64,000 nucleotides of DNA, from NCBI GenBank assembly GCA_033807695.1, contig CM066302.1, positions 1,612,001-1,676,000 of the forward strand. Direction: 5' to 3'. The position numbers and the translations under genes were made by a program. How positions within the stretch are numbered: the stretch's first letter is position 1; every line of letters starts with the position of its first letter. Under the pieces are notes generated by a model. It saw only the letters and a list, made by a program, of their open reading frames with translations, did no database searches and had not been told where the DNA came from. Below are positions 23,043 to 34,787 of the stretch, piece by piece. The stretch comes from Daedaleopsis sinensis (taxonomy: Eukaryota > Basidiomycota > Agaricomycetes > Polyporales > Polyporaceae).

Positions 23043-24042
23043 CTTGGAGCTACGCTTAGCACGATCGTGAGCGATGGGACGGGAGAAACGGAAAAGGGAG
23101 ACTCGGAACAGCACACCTAGCACTGTCCTCGTCCTTGTCCTGTGGCATGCTCCGGGGTCGAGCGGAGTCAGATCCTGGGCGCACAAAATACACTTGGATC
23201 CTTATAGCCCCGGGAGCTCTGAGGATAGCATTATGGCGTCAGAGAGAGGGCTTCTACGAGTTCCCAGCACGTACTTACCACAAGACCAGGACCGGGGGCA
23301 TTCTGTCACCGTGCGGTGTGCGCGGCTTCACCAGCCTTCTAGCGCCTGGCGCCCATCGACTTCTGGGTACTCGTATTCTGATCAAGGATGTGGTCGCAAC
23401 GTTATATACGAGTCGAATGATGCCAATCGTGGTGCTTGGTTGGACACCGGTGGGAATTTTGAGAACTTTTGACGGGTGGACTGAAATGCACTGCTAGGCT
23501 ATGTTGTCCAGGAAGTTGAAAGGGAGTTCACGGGCGAAGGTGATACGAAGCCGCCGCTCCCACAGCCTGAGTATTCAGACAGCGATTCGGACTCTTGGAG
23601 TTGGTTTGGTTCAGTAAATCCTGAGTAGAAGACCAAGCAGAGCTCTACCTGAAGAGAAGATAATTGGCCCACCTTTGTTCGCAGTCAGTGGTTGCAAGAA
23701 GTTGTCGCTTGAAGGAAGAAGGCGTCTAACACGATCCCGAGACGCCTATCTTGGTGGCTGCAGCGCTTAACCTTTTTTGAACACGCATCCCAACCAGCTC
23801 TCAACGCAGCGCACGACTCGAGCTCAAAGCTAGCTGAACTACTCGAGGATAAGTACGACTGAAGACTTGGAGGGGTCTGAAGATCAGAGTTCAACAAGCA
23901 AACAGTGTTTAAAATGATGGTATGAGTGACAGGAATGCGTACAGCCGGGCGCTCGCGTAGCTGAGGAGGTCTTGTACATGACGACGAGGGTATGCGGGTC
24001 TGAGGTGCGCTCTACGACTGTCCTTCTCTCTTCCCTGCTCGC
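23043..24042. other. intergenic, possible gene fragment inside
   Basis: This holds the HET promoter side and about 1 kb without a clear gene. A possible terminal exon at 23512-23628 is listed separately. Confidence 0.4.
23512..23628 (+). other. possible orphan terminal exon
   Basis: After a good acceptor (TTGTCCAG) a 38-codon frame runs to TAG. It reads as a plausible acidic C terminus (EYSDSDSDSWSWFGS). The best upstream exon would be the open frame ending before 23470, but no reliable donor joins them. It may be a remnant of a broken gene or chance. Confidence 0.2.
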
Positions 24043-24603
24043 TCATACCTTTGCAGCAGGACCTCCGTCGCCGTATATGGGGTCGCGAGTGAACCACGGC
24101 AGGTGCTTGATGTTCGCGACGTGCTCCTCCTCACCCGGGTGTCCATAACACATGTCCCAATGTTCCGAATCGATCAAATAGCTCCCCACCATCTCGAACC
24201 CGCCCTCGATATCCTGCACTAGCCTATGCGAGACCCCCGCCGGAATCAAGATAGCATCCCCCTTCCCCAACTCGACCACGACTGCCCCGGAGCAGCCCTC
24301 ACCGCCGAAGTTGAGCAGGGCGCGTCCGCGCCAGATGACGAGGAACTCGTGCGCGGTCGTATGGAAGTGGTCGTCGCTGTACATCGGGTAGCGCCACATG
24401 GGCCTGCAGACCCCGACGGCCTTGATGTGCGCCTCGATCTGGGCGGCGGCGGGTGTGGGGGATGGGAAGGCGCCGTGGTAGATGATGAGCGGCTTCTGCT
24501 GGATGGAGGTATTGGGTATGAGTTGGTGTGCGGGGATCTGGTGATAGGAGACCCGGAGGGCGGGGAGCGGGGTAAGCGGCAGGAGGGCCTTCGTCGCGTT
24601 CAT
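24043..24603 (-). CDS. small cupin protein, YjlB-like
   Basis: An intronless gene of 186 residues. A single cupin barrel carries the metal ligands HFH (79-81), E86 in AHEFLVIWRG, and H126 in PAGVSHRL, the usual two-motif arrangement of small metal cupins. The order, with DDHFHTTAHE and then GGEGC and GDAILIPAGVSH, matches the YjlB-type family found in bacteria and fungi. Its reaction is not established. No signal peptide is seen, so it is probably cytosolic, unlike the secreted oxalate decarboxylase nearby. A TATAAA-like motif lies on the minus strand at 24824-24819, about 215 bp upstream. Confidence 0.85.
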   Translation of the reverse strand: MNATKALLPLTPLPALRVSYHQIPAHQLIPNTSIQQKPLIIYHGAFPSPTPAAAQIEAHIKAVGVCRPMWRYPMYSDDHFHTTAHEFLVIWRGRALLNFGGEGCSGAVVVELGKGDAILIPAGVSHRLVQDIEGGFEMVGSYLIDSEHWDMCYGHPGEEEHVANIKHLPWFTRDPIYGDGGPAAKV

Positions 24604-24709
24604 GATAGATGAAGGATGTGCAACGGTGAGTGACTACGTTCTGCGGTTTCGGATTGTTCGAGGACGTGGACAGGCTCGAGGGCAGGGCGGACGAGGGTGT
24701 CCGATATGA

Positions 24710-24751
24710 TCTCGCGATTGGGGGTATGAGTCTCGCGATTGGGGGTATGAG
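24710..24751 (+). repeat. 21-bp perfect tandem duplication
   Basis: Two adjacent copies of a 21-bp unit beginning TCTCGCGATTGGGGGTATGA lie 107 bp upstream of the cupin start, in its promoter or 5' UTR. A second small duplication of AAGGATTGGGC follows near 24773. Confidence 0.9.
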
Positions 24752-27373
24752 GTGCTTCGTGTCGCACTGGCGAAGGATTGGGCAAGGATTGGGCAATAAG
24801 ATTTGTCCAACCTGGGTGTTTATATGTATCGGCTGCGCGTGTTTGAACTGAGGCCGCATGTCGAGTAGTGCCCGGCGGCCTGGCCCCTCGATTGTGTTGC
24901 ATGCACCTTTGTCCGTTCCATGGCGGAACAATTGTTGTAAGCAATTTATCCCTCTCGAGGCACACCGTTCCTCCGAATTCCCAGTCCACCTACAACATCC
25001 TCACGCTGACTCCAGATCCCGCGAAAGCTCTACGCGAGAAGCCTCACAAGCGGAGCATGCCTAGCATGCCTCCTCGTCCACGTTCCGAGGTCCTCGACCA
25101 TCTTGTGCCTTGTTGTCCAGAGGCCCTCTCTGCCTTCGCGGGTTCGTTGCGTCTGCGAACCGTTGAGCCGTAGCCAACCGTCTACGCCGTCTGATCAAAA
25201 GGACGATCGAGTGTGCAAATCGCTGATACTCGGTGTAGAACACGCGCATCAGACCTCCTCCCGCGGCCATTCTCCAAGATTATTCCTCACTGTACGTGTT
25301 GTGCCTTGATTCCTTGAAATCAACGCTGTTTAGTACTTGGTACTGACCATCATCTAGTCGCACCAGACACTCGTTCCCGCTAGTGCCACATATGGAATCC
25401 TCCGCGCTTGCATATCATTGGCTCACCCGAGTCGGCCACGGTAGTGACTCTAATCCAAGGTCTCCGGAGTTATGTCGTTCTTTATCATTCCAATTTGTCG
25501 CCGTCGATGCGGTCAACGCACGAAGAACGCGGATGGCAAGCGAGATGTGCAATTTGCACCGGGTCCTAGGAACGTGGATGAACACGCGCACACTCCACGA
25601 CGCACGTACGTTACGGTCTACGTACGTACATATTCTCGTTCAGCTGCTATCATTGCCAGACCTCGTTGAGGTAAGTACAGGCCAGACTCGTATCCCAGTC
25701 GGTCGTGAGCATTGTCTAAACGAGTCATGATGGAATCAATAGAGTTTGAATGGGCCTTTCTTCGACTACAGCACCTCACTAGCACATGAGAGCCCCAGTC
25801 CGCGTACATCGGTGTTCATGAGATCGTCAAACAGTATACGGCTACCTCTCGCCAGGCATCAATCAATGTACGTCCTGTAATCGATTCTCTCTCCCGTAAA
25901 ATACAATAATCATCTCTGCCAGGTGCACCGGAGGGTGACAGGACACCGGACCGTGAACGAAGCTGTTGTTTCCGGTCTACTATTGGAACTTGTCCGGCAT
26001 TCACTGGTGCATCGAGGTCTGCACAAAACTTGCCGGAGAACAATTTACTTCTTCTGCCATACAGGTGCAAGATAAGGATTTGTTGACGAGTACTGAGTAC
26101 TATGTACAGTGTACTGATATATATATGCAGCAATTAGCCGGAGCAGCACTCACAAGGCACTCACCGCCCAAGAACGTCGACTCAGAGAGCCGAGCCTCGC
26201 GGTGTCACTCGTGACTGACTCATCGATTCAGCCCTCAGGTCCGTCCTCTTGCTCTTCGGTGTCTATCGCTCAAGTTGCCTTTCCCGCAGACTACCCACCC
26301 TTCACCCTTCCTCGACGTGGACGTTGAGATCGATTCAATACAACGTGTTTTGACTTGTGACTATCAAAGCCACGCGGTGCCGCTGCTCGTGCTGAATACA
26401 TCCTTCCACAACGGTAGTCGACAGGGTTCGATCTATACCAACGACGAATGCTTAGTTCCACGTACTGCATTACGCTCATCACTCGAACCCTTGCGGCGCG
26501 CCACGAGGCAGCGACCGCCGATGCAAAGCGGACTAGTTCCCAGGTACATATCCGAAGGCTCATGAAGCCTGAAGCTTGAACTTGCCACTGTCTGGCTTCA
26601 TCCCGTCATTCGCCGTCCCTATTAATGCTGCACGGTGCTAGTCAAGATGGAAATCTCCCTACAGTGCAAGCTGCGTCCTTTCTCGTCTTCTCATCCACAG
26701 AGACACGCGCTCCAGGCGTCCGATCTGCCCCGAAGCTCAATATAATCGATTTTTAGCTCCACATGCCGGCGGCCGGAATACTTTCTTGGCTGTCCCATGC
26801 AGTGCAAAATCATAGGTGGCCCAGCACTCGGAAGAAGGAGAAGGACACAAACGTCCTGATTCTTTGCTTCTCACAAACAGAAAACGACGTACCGTACTCG
26901 TCTCATCCAATCGCGTTGGCCGCCAAGTTATCGCACTCAGATGTCCACCTTCAGAGTCGACGGCGCCCCAGACGACCTATCTCCGGTGAGTCCTGGATAG
27001 CACGATAGTTCTGAATGATGTGGTTCATTGACGTCGTCAAAGTCTCTAGGGGAGGCCGATTGACTGCCCTTCCTCCACATTGTCCGATCTTGGCCTACTT
27101 ACCGGAGGGCCACTCGAAGCCTCTACTATACGGGGCGCTCCGCTCTGTCGCCAATATTTGTAGTGGTCAAGAATACCTCGCGGCTTTACTTGGTAAGGGT
27201 AGTCAGTTCGAGGAGGTACGAGCGCTGTCCAAAATCCTAGCGGGTGCCAATTATGCTTCAGAAGGTACAGCGCGGGCATCTCAGCTGAAATCCCCTTCCT
27301 GGCTATCTCGAGGAAGGCTCACTAGTACCGCGCCAAACGAAGCCGGCAGCGTAAAAAAAGCTCTGCGTATGCG

Positions 27374-27380
27374 TATAAAG
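27374..27380 (+). promoter_or_regulatory. TATA box of oxalate decarboxylase
   Basis: TATAAAG lies 115 bp upstream of ATG 27495, followed by pyrimidine-rich sequence typical of fungal transcription starts. Confidence 0.6.
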
Positions 27381-27494
27381 GGGGCCTCAGGCTAGCTCTT
27401 GAGACAGCAGTAGCAGCTCTCTGACTCGCTCTCCTCCTCTCAACTTCCTAGGCCTTCCCAGTCTCCCAGCCACATATCACGCACTGCTAGGACC

Positions 27495-29447
27495 ATGTCC
27501 AAGCTACTGGCATCTGTTATCTGTGCCGTTCTATACGGCTCACTCGTCGCCTCTTTCCCTGTTGGCGACGCTCCATCGCTCTCCCACATCCAGTCGTCAG
27601 GCTCGGCTTCCGGGACCCTTGCGCGGGCGGCGACGTCGACGAGCAGTGGCACTGCTCTCCCAAGTCCTACGGTGCCTTATGCTAGCGATGACCCGAACTA
27701 CTGGCTGTGGAACGAGACTACCACTACCGATCCCGAGCCGGAGCGCGGTACTCTAGGTGCCACGATCCTGGGTCCGCAGAACATACCGATCGACAAACAG
27801 AACCCGGACATCCTGGCACCCCCGACCACAGACTCTGGTACCGTGTTAGTGGTCTTCACGTGTATTGTGCTGTGCGAGATACTGATGTATGAGTACAGTG
27901 GGAATGCGAAGTGGCCGTTCAGCCTGAGCAAGATCCAGCTGAACACCGGCGGTTGGGTCCGCCAACAGAATGGTACGTGATGGGAGAAATGTGTTATCGA
28001 GATACGCTCTGACGGATCGCGTCTATGTAGTTCAGCAAATGCCAATCGCTACAGGTCAGTATCATGATATGCTTTAGCAATACTTACATCTCATTTTCCC
28101 GAAGCCATGGCTGGAGTGAACATGCGTCTTGAAGCTGGGGCTATTCGTGAGCTACACTGGCATCAGACCGCAGAGGTGAATTGTTTTTATTCTTCCTGTA
28201 TTCTGTACAATGCGTCTGACTATCCGTGAGCAGTGGGCTTACGTGCTCAAGGTACGACCGACGAGTGAAGATTATGGTTTGATTATTTACACCGATGTTT
28301 CTGTTAGGGTTCTACCCAGATTACCTCCGTTGATCAATTGGGACGAAACTACGTTGCGACAGTCAACCAAGGCGACCTCTGGTACTTCCCTCCTGGTATC
28401 CCACACTCCCTTCAGGGAACGAACGATGATCCCGATGGCACAGAATTTCTCCTAGTCCGTTCTAACTATTATTCGTTCTATTGTATGTGTACGACTGACC
28501 GCGGCTATCCAGATCTTCCCTGACGGATCTTTCAATGATGATGATACCTTCTTGGTGAGCAAATATACGTATTATGCACTCAAGCTGTTCGAACTTATTG
28601 TCGCTACGTACCAAGCTCACGGACTGGCTGGCTCACTTGCCCAAAGAAGTTATCGCGAAGAATTTCCAGGACAATATTGCCGACTGGGATGACATCCCGG
28701 GAAGCCAGCTCTACATCTTCCCTGGCGGTCAGTGATTCCTTTCTACGAACCTACTCGTTCAGTCACTGACGTGAATTCGACACCCAGTGCCTCCTCCGGA
28801 CAACCAGCAGCCTCCGACCAGTCCCTACGGCACCGTTCCACTGCCATTCTCGTATGAATTCTCGAATGTGACACCCACTCAGTACTCTGGCGGCACGGTG
28901 AAGATCGCGGACTCTACTGTGTTCAACATCTCGACCCAGATCGCCGTTGCGGAGATCACTGTCGAGCCCGGTGCAATGCGTGAGCTTCATTGGCATCCGA
29001 CGCAGAACGAGTGGGGCTTCTTCCTGTAAGCGACGCGGATTAGGCTTGCATTGCTCGATTTCAGCCTAACGAACTCTCGTCTATCAGGGAGGGCACCGCG
29101 CGCGTGACGCTGTTCGCATCTAGTGGCGTCGCGCAGACATTCGACTACCAAGCCGGGGACATCAGCTACGTCCCGACCGCCTTTGGTGAGTATCATTTGT
29201 ATCTGTTGGCTTGTCTTTCTGCTTACGCTAAATTCCCTTAGGCCACTACGTTGAGAACACCGGCAACACTACTTTGCGCTTCCTTGAGATATTCAACACC
29301 GACGTGTTCCAGGATGTCAGTCTTTCTCAGTGGCTTGCATTGACGCCGCCTGAGCTGGTCAAGGAGCATCTGCAACTCTCAGATAGTACGATCGCTGGGT
29401 TCAACAGGACGAAGGGAGTCGTTGTAGGACCTCCGAAGACAACTTGA
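27495..29447 (+). CDS. odc: oxalate decarboxylase, secreted bicupin
   Basis: Eleven exons: 27495-27844, 27899-27972, 28031-28054, 28105-28175, 28234-28251, 28308-28454, 28513-28554, 28616-28727, 28788-29025, 29088-29185, 29242-29447. They total 1380 nt, giving 459 residues, normal for fungal enzymes. The enzyme converts oxalate to formate and CO2 with manganese. Residues 1-20 form a signal peptide (MSKLLASVICAVLYGSLVAS), so it acts outside the cell or in the wall. Cupin 1 has R164, H167-W-H169, E173 and H212. Cupin 2 has R344, H347-W-H349, E354 and H393. GDLWYFPPGIPHSLQG and GDISYVPTAFGHYVEN are the second motifs. The lid of domain 1 reads NDDDT (236-240) where the Bacillus enzyme has SENST. 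White-rot fungi use it to limit oxalate during wood decay. MFS copy 2 starts 1 kb downstream on the same strand. Confidence 0.95.
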
Positions 29448-30329
29448 AGTAACTAGATGATGTTGATCAATTATGAAGTCTTATACCACCGACTCTACCA
29501 TGTCTATGACATCTCTTAGAAGAACAACTCAGGCTATTGTAAAAGATCTAGCCTTGCTTCACCGCCAGTCGGTCGCAGTAGGACACAGATCTTACCGTAT
29601 GACGTCACTTGCACCCGTCCGGCGCTAGTAAGTCACTAAGTGCTCTCGGCTACACGAGCTTCCACACTTTCACCACTAATAGCACCAGCAGACGCGTTCA
29701 CCTCCTACAGCAAAGGTGTGCCGATAGGCTTGACGAGACGAGGAGGCGTGTCAGATGTCGCGCTCGAAGTCACTCAGCTATCGGGGTGCGAACAAAAGGA
29801 TTCAAGAAGCGTTCGTCGAGTCACGACGTCACTCGACGACATTTGATGAGAGTGCCGGCACGTTCTCACCTGTTCTCACCCCTGGACAAGGATGAGACTG
29901 AGCGGGTAAGTACCCAAACTTACCCGTCACCGCACAGTAACTTTTAAAGGTCATCCAATCCAGCTGTGGCGTCGATGACCCTGCACCAGTGACGACGAGC
30001 GCAAATACATCAGAAACCCAGCACGATGTTCCTTCGTACGCGCTATGGCTCAAGCTAATAGGCCAAGCTCGCACTTCGCCCGATATGCTACATACATACC
30101 AACCGACCACTAACTCTCCAACGACACCCGAACGCCCGCAGGGTGCACTCAGCTGACCTCGGCTGAGGGTTCGGATAAGGGGCCAGTTCCTTGACTGGTA
30201 CCCCACAAACGACTTGGAGCTGATCAGCGCAGCGAGACTGGTCACCTGCCCTCACGTCCTTCCTTCCAACTGCATCCATCCGGATTTCCGCGCAACCTCC
30301 TAGCGCGCATGGGCCGTCGCAGCCGTTGG
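29448..30329. other. intergenic, nothing recognised
   Basis: This lies between the oxalate decarboxylase stop and the TATA box of MFS copy 2. Open frames are short and unrelated. Confidence 0.5.
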
Positions 30330-30337
30330 TATATATA
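30330..30337 (+). promoter_or_regulatory. TATA box of MFS copy 2
   Basis: TATATATA lies about 90 bp upstream of ATG 30426. It mirrors the element in front of MFS copy 1. Confidence 0.5.
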
Positions 30338-30425
30338 CCTTGTGCGAATCACGAACGGTCCGTACAAGAACGTCGACCTTTCACCCCATCCCACGTCAAC
30401 TGAGTCCACCGACAGGTAGCATCCG

Positions 30426-33126
30426 ATGTCTGTCGAAGGAAAGAGCGAAGCTACGGCCGACCATATCGAGCACCGCCCGTCGTCGATTGCATCCTCTACT
30501 GGTCCTGCAGCCCAGGGTTTACTCAATGGGGAACTGCTGGCGAAAGACGTTCGTCCAGCGGCGGAGCGCAAGCTTGTTCGCACCCTAGACTTCCGCTTGC
30601 TGCCCACCATCATTCTCATATTCATCATGAATTACATCGATGTGAGTCGTCCAAAACCGCAGTGCTGCGACTTCCAGACTTATTGACAAATGCCCTACTA
30701 GCGAGTAGCAGTGACAGCTGCGAGGCTCAAGGGCTTGGAACAAGACCTGGGCTTAACTGGTGTGTTTCTACGTTGTTGTGATATCCATCATCGCACTACT
30801 CACCCCCACGTCTGGTAGATATTCAATATGAAACTGTTCTCGCCGTCCTCTACGCGTCCTACGTCCCCGCCCAAATCCCGTCGAATATGGTACCTCAACC
30901 ACTCCATACTTCAGTTATTTGCTGACCGTACTGGAACAGATCCTCAACCGAATCTCAAGGTAACAGTTGTCGTGAGACCTGCAGAATGGCCCATTCACAA
31001 GTCTAGTGCAGACCGTCATACTATATTCCACTGTGTGTTGTCCTTTGGGGTCTCACCAGTGCGCTCACAGGGGTATAGTTCCGCTACAGATATCCTCGTT
31101 AAACCGAGAGTTCTGAGCACCATTCCTGTAGGTTGCAAAGAGCTATGGTGGTATCCTCGCCGCACGAGTATTCGTCGGTGTGCCAGAGGTACGATTCGCC
31201 TCCCGTGCACATTGCTACTCAAATGCTCAAAGTTTGACACAGGCGGCGTTTTATCCCGGAGCGATCTACCTGCTTTCAAGATGGTATACCCGACAGGTGG
31301 GGGAATCTCATGAACTGTCACGATCGTATAAAACGAGCCTTTACCGTTGCAGGAGCTCGCATTCCGTTCTGCAATTTTGTATGGAGGACTATTGATTTCA
31401 AATGCGTTTGGCAGCGTGAGTCCCCACTTCGGATACATCAATACTGTCTTGTACTGACCGACCCCCTTTCAACTCCGTGAACGACATGCTTACTACATTT
31501 TGAAGCTTATGGCGGCCGGTATCCTCTCCAACATGGAAGGTAAGATGGGAATACGTGCATGGAGATGGTGAGTACCGCTGCTCTCGCATATGGCACCCTT
31601 GATTTACGACGTCTATCATAGGTTGTTCTACATCGAGGTCAGTTGCAGATAACGGGAAAGGGCATTGTCCGTAACCCTAACGAGCTGGTAGGGAGCAATC
31701 ACTATTGCAATCGGACTGTTTTTCCATGTGCGTAGCAGGATAACCACGAGTACTCTCCAAACATGATGCTAACAATCAAACAGACACTTGTTGCCAGACT
31801 ACGTGAGTCACACGCTGCGAGCCGTCTTTCTGAGAAGACTCATCCCCATCCATCAAGCCGCACAACACGCGCTGGCTCAGCCCTGCGCAAAGGCGCCTCG
31901 CCCAAGTGCGCCTCGCAGAAGACGCAGGAGAGGCCGATGAGGACAGCGCCACCGAATCGTGCGTCAACAGCTCACGGATAACCACTCAAAGTACTGACCA
32001 TTATGATCGACTTACGATGACTACCAGCGCATTCGCCGGACTGGTCATGGCACTCAAGGACCCCAAGGTGCCCCTTTTTGCCCTGATGACTTGCTCACAG
32101 CTTCTCGGGCTCAGCTTCGTGAACTTCTTCCCAACGTGAGCATATCGACTTCGTTCTTCAGGAAGTCGCTTCACTCACGCTTTCTAGAATCGCGGGAACC
32201 CTCGGCTTCTCGACGACGGTGACGCTGCTCATTGCCGCGTGAGTCGTGTCCATCTCGCGGCGAGTGCGCACGACTGCTCACGAAACCTGTCCGCGTTCAC
32301 AGCCCGCCTTGGATCCTCGCGACGATCGTCTGCTGCCTCAACGCCTGGCACGCTGGTCCGTCGTCAACGTTCTCTGCACGGTGTCGACGCTATACCTGAC
32401 TGCCTTGGCCGTTGCAGACCGCTCGGGGGAGCGCTTCCTCCACATCTGCGTCCCATGGTGGGGCGTCATCCTCGCATACATCATCGGGACCACGACGATG
32501 TCGATTGGGGGCCGGTACTTCGCCATGTTCCTGATGGCGTGCGGGTACGCCGGTGCGTCTCTCCTGCAACGTGTTCTATTTCCGCCTGCTGAGCCGCGAT
32601 GTTGTGCTGCAGGCTTCGCGCTGACGCTGGTGTGGGTGTCGAATGCGGTGCCCCGCCCGCCCGCAAAGCGTTCAGCAGCGATGGGGGTCGTGAACGGGTT
32701 CGGGAACCTCGGGAACCTGTACGTCGCACTTGACCGCGCTGCTTGCCCGCGACTGCCGCTGAAGCGACCGGTCGCCGCAGGATCGGCTCGTACGTGTGGA
32801 AGGCGTCGTGGGGCCCTGACTACCATCCGTCGATGTTCATCGGCATCGCCGCGCTCGGATTCGCCACCGTGCTCGCGTTTGGTGCGTGTCCTCCCCGTTT
32901 GTGCGAAACTGATTGGGCTGACTTCGATCTGCCGTGTTGGCTGTGCTGCACCTGTTCGTCAGTCATTCGAACAATCCTCGTCCGCGAGAACAGACAACTT
33001 GAACGCAAGGAAATCGCTTATTTGACGGGTGCCGGGCGCGAGCGTATCGAAGAAGCCGCACGGCTGGAGGGCATCACGTTCGAGGAGGCGCTTCAACGAA
33101 AGCGGGGCTTCCGATATTTGCTGTAG
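30426..33126 (+). CDS. MFS transporter, Dal5/allantoate permease type (copy 2)
   Basis: Twenty exons matching copy 1 one for one: 30426-30641, 30702-30759, 30819-30889, 30940-30959, 31012-31072, 31132-31188, 31243-31296, 31353-31415, 31506-31567, 31622-31637, 31692-31727 or -31729, 31784-31802, 31858-31958, 32028-32135, 32188-32238, 32303-32355, 32418-32552, 32613-32718, 32781-32881, 32963-33126. Nineteen exons have the expected phase. Exon 11 is the exception. With the GT donor (GTGCGT) it is 36 nt, one more than in copy 1, and shifts the frame. A GC donor two bases later gives 38 nt and a 517-residue protein. The extra base lies in a T5 run (31719-31723). The ending EALQRKRGFRYLL is shared with copy 1. 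The substrate is unknown. Its position just after oxalate decarboxylase makes a carboxylate a reasonable guess, no more. Confidence 0.85.
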
Positions 33127-33766
33127 GTGGGAGTATGGTCGAAGAACGACTGGAAGGCGCGGTTGCAGCAGGCTGAGCATGCATGGAGGTCGAGTGCGGA
33201 TAGCAGTCCGTTGTATAACACTAGTAGCGCGCAATGTACGAGGATCGTCTCAGGAAGCCAAATGTTCGCCTCCACGATAACCGATATTGACCAGGGTGAC
33301 GGGTACTGGGCCTGCTGAAGCTCCCGAACGAATATGACGAATCTGTCCAGAAGGACATGGGCATTCTGCCTGGCGCACTACAAAAACGAGGAATTACACA
33401 ACCCGCGACGGGTAGACACTGAGGAGGGAGAAGCGACGATTCAGCGGAAATCTGAGTACGGCGGATATATTGCGGTACGAGTATTGACCTTGGAGTAGGG
33501 AGGAGGAACCATGGGATGTGACTATGAGCGCAGGCGACGGGTGTATATGTAGCGGGTGACGAAGACGAGGTGAGTTGTCACCGGATAATGTATCTGATTC
33601 AGAGACGTTGTAGATCGAGGCTGGGCAGCGGGATGGCGACAAGGCGACGATAGGGAACAGAGAGATGAGAGCAACAAACACGATGGCGACATACAAAGGA
33701 GTCCTGATGGCGGAGGTACTCGTCACCCTATGGGACGAGGTTGCGCGGGAGGGGGTAGAGAAGGGC
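33127..33766. other. intergenic between convergent genes
   Basis: This holds the 3' flanks of MFS copy 2 and the RRM gene. A 237-codon minus-strand open frame overlapping this area (33394-34107) is an out-of-frame shadow of the RRM gene. Confidence 0.5.
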
Positions 33767-34787
33767 TCAGCGGTCAACATCCATCCTGGAGTTGGCTGCA
33801 ACTGCGGCACCGCGCCGGCGGCCCCTTGCCCGACCGCCACGGCCGCGCCCGCGACCGGCTGTAGGTGCCTGAGTGTAGTCCTTGGGGTCTGCTCCTGGTG
33901 GCGCGACAAGTACGTGGGCTCTGGAGTCGGTCGCAAGGAGTTCATCCGAGCGCAGTTTCCTGCATGTGGGGATCGAAAGAATGTTGAGTAGCATATTCCG
34001 GAAGGGGCGGGGAAAAACTCACGATCCCGAGTTGGCCTCGTCGGACATGAGGACGTCGACGCTGCCTTCAACGAGAGCGGCGCCGATACGGCCGGAAAGG
34101 GTTGCATTCACACCGCCGACGATCTTGACTTCAAGGGTGCGGCCGTCTGCGGGTTGGCCGTTGAACTTTGCGACGGCGCCTTGTGCGTCCTTCTCGTGTT
34201 TGTACGTGAGGCGTACGATGGGCTCTGGGGATGAGGAGTGAAGGATGGAAGAGGTTACGGGGCCACAGCGTTTGAAAATGGCCTGGGTGATGGTGTGAGG
34301 AAGGGAAGCGAGCCGGGGGGTTGTATCAGGAGACAAACCTCGACGTCTGCTGCGGTGGTTCCCCTCGCAAGACCGGCGACTTGGACCACGTTTCCCCTAG
34401 AGCTTGCTCCCTTGATGGAGAGACCGCCCTTTTCGCCAATGGCGTCGCGAAGGGCCTTGTCTGCGATGCCGAAGTTGAGTTTTGGAGCATTCGCAGGCGC
34501 GTTTGTGAGGCGGGCGCTGAGGGAGCGGGATTGAGAGGAGTAAAGGTCGTGTTTCCAGGTGTCATTGACGTCGCCCTTTGGTGGGCGCTGGTTCTTGTTC
34601 TGTAGTGAGATATTGGTGGTTATGGGGAGGAGTTGATGGGAGAAGAATGATGAGTGAGGTTGTTGAGAGAGGGGAGGAGGGGGCGCACATAGGGACCTGT
34701 CGAGGAGCGGTTGGACTTTGAGCGTACAGGGCCGACGGCGGGTGCGGCGCCAGCGGGGAGACTGATGCGCTCGAGGAGAGATGCCAT
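33767..34787 (-). CDS. RRM RNA-binding protein with RG-rich tail
   Basis: Four exons (34787-34689, 34599-34339, 34282-34023, 33959-33767) total 813 nt, giving 270 residues. The N terminus MASLLERISL followed by PVRSKSN and RPPKGDVNDTW is basic and unstructured. An RRM lies at about residues 105-180: RGNVVQVAGLARGTTAADVE as the first strand and helix, AIFKRCGPV after it, and PIVRLTYKHEKDAQGAVAKF as the RNP1-side strand and helix. The tail (about 225-260) is GRGRGRGGRARGRRRG, an RGG-type box. The layout resembles ALY/Yra1-type mRNA export adaptors and related small RRM proteins, but I cannot assign one. Exon 1 must use the donor GTGCGC (34688); the stronger-looking GTCCCT six bases earlier in the exon breaks the frame. 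The gene is divergent from ERV14. Confidence 0.82.

Larger units (their letters stand above)
24604..27494. other. 2.9-kb intergenic region
   Basis: This lies between two divergent cupin genes. It includes small tandem duplications at 24710-24751 and near 24771-24794. The open frames (up to 126 codons, 27015-27395) resemble nothing and lack splice-consistent partners. The last 150 bp form the oxalate decarboxylase promoter. Confidence 0.5.

Noticed and set aside
33394..34107. 237-codon minus-strand open frame
   Set aside because: It overlaps exons 3 and 4 of the RRM gene out of frame and runs into 3' flank.
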